Part shown: positions 60,906 through 64,000 of the stretch, in pieces | Numbering within the stretch: the stretch's first letter is position 1 | How the letters are laid out: every line of letters starts with the position of its first letter | Source: Streptomyces sp. NBC_00370 | Lineage (GTDB): Bacteria; Actinomycetota; Actinomycetes; Streptomycetales; Streptomycetaceae | Assembly: GCF_036084755.1 (NCBI RefSeq) | Contig: NZ_CP107968.1 | Coordinates: 5,604,501 to 5,668,500 of the forward strand | DNA: 64,000 bases | Direction of reading: 5' to 3' | Position numbers and translations under genes: made by a program | The notes under the pieces: generated by a model | What the model was told of the DNA's origin: nothing | The model's database searches: none | What the model saw: only the letters and a program-made list of their open reading frames with translations

Positions 60906-62636
60906 ATGCGTCGTCAACCGTCCCTCATATCCCGCCGCCTGGCAGCGGCAGCCGTCGGCCTGGTCGTCGTCGCGGGCGCCGCGGCCTGCGCGGGACCCAA
61001 GGACAACAGCTCCAAGGACGGTGACGGGACCGGCGGCAAGCCGCAGAAGGGCGGCACCCTCTCGGTGCTGAACACCACACCGCTGACCGACTTCGACCCG
61101 GCGCGGCAGTACACCTCCGGCGGCGGCAACATCCCCACGCTCGTCTTCCGCACGCTCACCACCCGCGGCCCCGGCTCTGGCCCGGCGGGCAACAAGGTCG
61201 TCCCCGACCTCGCCACCGACACCGGCCGTCCCAACGCCGACGCCACCGAGTGGACGTACACACTCAAGGACGGGCTGAAGTTCGAGGACGGCACCCCGAT
61301 CACCAGCGCCGACGTCAAGTACGGCATCGAGCGCTCCTTCGCCGCCGAACTCTCCGGCGGCGCGCCCTACTTGCGTGACTGGCTGGTCGGCGGCGCCGAC
61401 TACCAGGGGCCGTACAAGGACCCCAAGGGCCTCGCCTCGATCGTGACGCCCGACCCGAAGACCATCGTCTTCAAACTCTCCAAGCCCGAGGGTGACTTCC
61501 CGCTCCTCGCCACCCAGACGCAGTTCACGCCCGTGCCGAAGGGCAAGGACACCGGCGCCAAGTACGAGACCCACCCGATCTCCTCCGGCCCCTACAAGGT
61601 GGTCAAGAACGAGGGCGACGGCGAGCACATGGTCCTCACCCGCAACACCAACTGGTCGCAGAAGACGGACCCGAGGCGCCAGCAGTACCCCGACACCATC
61701 GACGTGAAGTCGGGCCTCGACCCGTCCGTCATCAACCAGCGGCTGTCCACCAGCACCGGCGCCGACGCGTCGGCCGTCACCACCGACACCAACCTCGGCC
61801 CCGCCGAGCTGGCGCAGGTCTCCGGCGACAGCGCGCTCTCGAAGCGCGTGGGCACCGGGCACTTCGGCTACACGAACTACCTGGCCTTCAACACCAAGGT
61901 CAAGCCGTTCGACAACGTCAAGGTGCGCCAGGCGATCTCGTACGCCATCAACCGCACCAGCGTCATCAACGCGGCGGGCGGCTCGGCGCTCGCGGAGCCG
62001 GCCACCACCTTCCTGCCCGACCAGGAGGCGTACGGCTACGCGCCGTACGACCTGTTCCCGGCCGGCAAGTCGGGGAACCCGGCCAAGGCCAAGGAGCTGC
62101 TGAAGCAGGCCGGTTACCCGAACGGTCTGACCGTCACGCTCACCCACTCCACGCTGGAGGACCGGGAGAACAGCCCCACCATCGCGACGGCCGTGCAGGA
62201 AGGGCTGAAGCAGTCCGGCATCACCGTCAAGCTGGACGGTCTTGAGAACAACGCCTACAAGGACAAGACCCGCACCGCCGCGAAGGCGCCCGGCTTCTTC
62301 CTCGCCCACTGGGGCGGCGACTGGCCCTCGGGCGGTCCGTTCCTCGCGCCGATCTTCGACGGCCGGCAGATCGTGAAGGACGGCGCGGGCAACTTCAACC
62401 ACGCCCAGCTCGACGACCCGGCGGTCAACAAGGAGATTGACGACATCAACAAGCTGACCGACCCGGCGGCCGCCGCCAAGCGCTGGGGCGCGCTGGACAA
62501 GAAGCTCGGCGGGGAAGCGCTCGACGTGCCGCTGTTCCACCCCGTCTACAAGCGGCTCGTCGGCAAGAACGTCAAGAACGTCGTCATCAGCGACTGGACC
62601 GGCGTGCTCGACGTGTCGCGGGTCGCCGTCAAGTGA
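60906..62636 (+). CDS. oligopeptide ABC importer, substrate-binding lipoprotein
   Basis: 576-residue SBP_bac_5 protein. A basic N-terminus (MRRQPSLISRRL), hydrophobic core, and AAAC lipobox with predicted lipidated Cys28. The binding domain carries GGTLSVLNTTPLTDFDPARQY and WTYTLKDGLKFEDGTPITSADV. It is closer in style to the bldKB-like protein (GPYKV, TDPAAAxKxW) than to the second importer's protein. The stop overlaps the next start by 4 bp with no hairpin between, unlike the other two importers. Confidence 0.92.
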   Translation: MRRQPSLISRRLAAAAVGLVVVAGAAACAGPKDNSSKDGDGTGGKPQKGGTLSVLNTTPLTDFDPARQYTSGGGNIPTLVFRTLTTRGPGSGPAGNKVVPDLATDTGRPNADATEWTYTLKDGLKFEDGTPITSADVKYGIERSFAAELSGGAPYLRDWLVGGADYQGPYKDPKGLASIVTPDPKTIVFKLSKPEGDFPLLATQTQFTPVPKGKDTGAKYETHPISSGPYKVVKNEGDGEHMVLTRNTNWSQKTDPRRQQYPDTIDVKSGLDPSVINQRLSTSTGADASAVTTDTNLGPAELAQVSGDSALSKRVGTGHFGYTNYLAFNTKVKPFDNVKVRQAISYAINRTSVINAAGGSALAEPATTFLPDQEAYGYAPYDLFPAGKSGNPAKAKELLKQAGYPNGLTVTLTHSTLEDRENSPTIATAVQEGLKQSGITVKLDGLENNAYKDKTRTAAKAPGFFLAHWGGDWPSGGPFLAPIFDGRQIVKDGAGNFNHAQLDDPAVNKEIDDINKLTDPAAAAKRWGALDKKLGGEALDVPLFHPVYKRLVGKNVKNVVISDWTGVLDVSRVAVK

Positions 62637-63625
62637 CCACGGCAGATCTGCTGGTGTCCGAGGCGGCGGCGCCCGCCGCCTCGGACGCGCGCCAGGTGTG
62701 GCGCCGGCTGCGGGCCAGGCCCTCCGCCCTCGTGGCGGCCGGTGTGCTGGTCCTGCTCGTCGTCCTCGCCGTCGCCGCACCGCTGTTCGCCGCCCTCGAA
62801 GGCCAGGACGTGAACACGTACCACGACGCGCTCGTCGACTCGGCGCGCGGCGGGGTGCCCACAGGATCGTTCGGCGGGGTCAGCGGCGACCACTGGCTCG
62901 GGGTCGAACCCGGCACCGGACGCGACCTGTTCGTCCGGCTGATGTACGGGGCCCGGGTCTCGCTGCTCGTCGCCCTCGGCGCGACGGTGGTGCAGCTCGC
63001 GATCGGGGTCACCGTCGGGCTGTGCGCGGCGCTCGGCAACCGGTGGCTCGACACGTTCCTCAGCCGGGTCACCGACGTGATGGTCGCGCTGCCGCTGCTC
63101 GTCCTCGGCATCGCCCTGACCGCCGTCGTACCGTCCGGGTTCCCGCGCCCGCTGCTGCTGATCCTGATCATCGGCCTGCTCAACTGGGGCGGTACGTCCA
63201 GGATCGTGCGGGCGCAGACGCTGACCCTGAAGGAACTCGACTTCGTGGCCGCTGCCCGGCTCGGCGGCTCCGGGCGGTGGCGGGTCGCGCGGCGCGAACT
63301 GCTGCCGTCGCTCGCCGCGCCCGTCATCACGTACGCGTCGATCCTGGTCCCCTCGAACATCGTCATCGAGGCGTCGCTGTCGTTCCTCGGGGTCGGCGTC
63401 AAGCCGCCGACCCCGTCCTGGGGACAGATGCTGTCCGGCGCGACGACCTGGTTCCGGGCCGACCCCATGTATGTGCTGCTGCCGGCGGCGGTGCTGTTCG
63501 TGACCGTCCTCGCCTTCACCGTGCTGGGTGACGGGGTGCGCGCCGCGCTCGACCCGCGCGAGGCCAGCAGGCTGCGGATCGGCCGCGGGCGCCCGCGCAC
63601 GTCTTCGAAGGGTGCCGCCTCGTGA
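62633..63625 (+). CDS. oligopeptide ABC permease (DppC type)
   Basis: 330-residue DppC/OppC permease from GTG 62633 (GTGA overlap with the binding protein). Membrane segment one is about 34-55; the external HWLGVEPGTGRDLFVRLMYGARVSLLV contains the family HxLGTDxxGRD element. The EAA loop is ELDFVAAARLGGSGRWRVARRELLPS (given by its first half here: ELDFVAAARLGGSG). It overlaps the next permease gene by 4 bp. In this cassette the DppC gene precedes the DppB gene, the reverse of the second importer. Confidence 0.92.
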   Translation: MTTADLLVSEAAAPAASDARQVWRRLRARPSALVAAGVLVLLVVLAVAAPLFAALEGQDVNTYHDALVDSARGGVPTGSFGGVSGDHWLGVEPGTGRDLFVRLMYGARVSLLVALGATVVQLAIGVTVGLCAALGNRWLDTFLSRVTDVMVALPLLVLGIALTAVVPSGFPRPLLLILIIGLLNWGGTSRIVRAQTLTLKELDFVAAARLGGSGRWRVARRELLPSLAAPVITYASILVPSNIVIEASLSFLGVGVKPPTPSWGQMLSGATTWFRADPMYVLLPAAVLFVTVLAFTVLGDGVRAALDPREASRLRIGRGRPRTSSKGAAS

Positions 63626-64000
63626 CGCGCTATCTGCTCAAGCGGCTCGGCGGCGCCGTGCTCGTGCTCCTGGTGCTGTCCGCCGTGATCTACGCGCTGT
63701 TCTACATCGCGCCCGGCGACCCGGCGCGCCTCGCCTGCGGCGACCGCTGCTCGCCCGCGCAGGTCGCGCAGGTACGGGGACAACTCGGCCTCGGCGACCC
63801 GGTGTACGTCCAGTACGCGCACTTCGTCCAGGGCATCTTCGCCGGGCGCGACTACTCGTCGGGCACGGCCGCGCTGCACTGCGACGCACCCTGCCTCGGC
63901 TTCTCGTACCAGAGCGACCAGCAGGTCACCGACCTGCTGCTGGAGAAACTGCCGGCGACGCTGTCGCTCGCCGTCGGCGCGATGGTCGTGTGGCTGGTCA
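63622..64000 (+). CDS. oligopeptide ABC permease (DppB type), cut by window end
   Basis: Starts at GTG 63622 (GTGA overlap). 126 codons are visible: TRYLLKRLGGAVLVLLVLSA as first membrane segment, a loop with LACGDRC and CDAPCLGF cysteine pairs, and the start of the second hydrophobic segment. It is closest in style to the bldKC-like permease (1774), which has cysteine pairs at the same places. The rest of the gene, and presumably two ATPase genes, lie beyond the window. Confidence 0.9.
   Translation, partial: MTRYLLKRLGGAVLVLLVLSAVIYALFYIAPGDPARLACGDRCSPAQVAQVRGQLGLGDPVYVQYAHFVQGIFAGRDYSSGTAALHCDAPCLGFSYQSDQQVTDLLLEKLPATLSLAVGAMVVWLV

Noticed and set aside
59055-62780. 1241-codon open frame on the minus strand
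   Set aside because: It is antisense to the DUF3152 and third binding-protein genes and has no recognisable motif.

Overview
The window is about 72% GC by eye, has very strong third-position G/C bias, many GTG starts, 4-bp ATGA/GTGA gene overlaps and several apparently leaderless promoters. Together with the gene content (bldK-type oligopeptide importer, mycothiol biosynthesis, DUF3117, DUF3107, DUF3152) this points to a Streptomyces chromosome (or a close relative such as Kitasatospora), in the conserved core rather than an arm. I see no insertion sequence, prophage, CRISPR array, rRNA or tRNA gene.

Layout. 1-11,920: two tandem oligopeptide (Opp/Dpp family) ABC importers. The first, cut by the left edge, has the gene order of the developmental bldK operon (binding lipoprotein, permease, two ATPases). 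The second is complete (binding protein, two permeases, two ATPases). A GNAT acetyltransferase gene lies between them. 11,940-13,408: a coupled one-carbon pair, a cyclodeaminase/cyclohydrolase-family protein and a FolD paralogue that lacks the catalytic lysine. 13,561-23,334: a DPP-IV-like peptidase (minus strand), mycothiol deacetylase mshB, a VanW/YoaR-like wall protein, and an ABC exporter coupled to a DesK/DesR-like two-component system. 23,358-29,904: a SirB1-like protein, an acetyltransferase, ferredoxin, the lysine/diaminopimelate genes dapC and dapE, and two envelope proteins. 30,028-36,416: LOG, FolP2-type protein, DivIVA-like protein, 3-methyladenine glycosylase, a repeat-filled intergenic region, enoyl-CoA hydratase, DUF3117, O-methyltransferase and an ECF sigma factor. 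36,413-39,596: the sigma factor's likely anti-sigma factor, an HtrA protease whose 5' end is split by a 35-bp duplication, and TatB. 39,713-50,735: Mrp, DUF1003, a channel-less MgtE-like protein, CorA and several conserved unknowns. 50,828-60,611: NYN protein, DEAD-box helicase, ferritin-like protein, DUF3107, TetR, hydrolases and DUF3152. 60,669-64,000: a third oligopeptide importer, headed by a predicted leaderless 32-residue leader peptide and cut by the right edge.

How the genes work together. The 16-46 kb stretch closely follows, from memory, the Mycobacterium tuberculosis order mshB ... fdxC-dapC ... dapE-LOG-folP2-DivIVA-tagA-DUF3117-methyltransferase-sigE-rseA-htrA-tatB-mrp-DUF1003-MgtE-corA. 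The 53-60.6 kb block mirrors rhlE-ferritin-like-DUF3107-TetR-DUF3152. The ECF sigma/anti-sigma/HtrA/TatB group is an envelope-stress module with a visible ECF-type promoter. The strongest second-look items are the split htrA, the FolD paralogue with Lys replaced by Ile beside a cyclohydrolase candidate, the leader peptide before the third importer, an apparent ATT start codon, and a 62-bp perfect palindrome. All functions are read from sequence without database searches.
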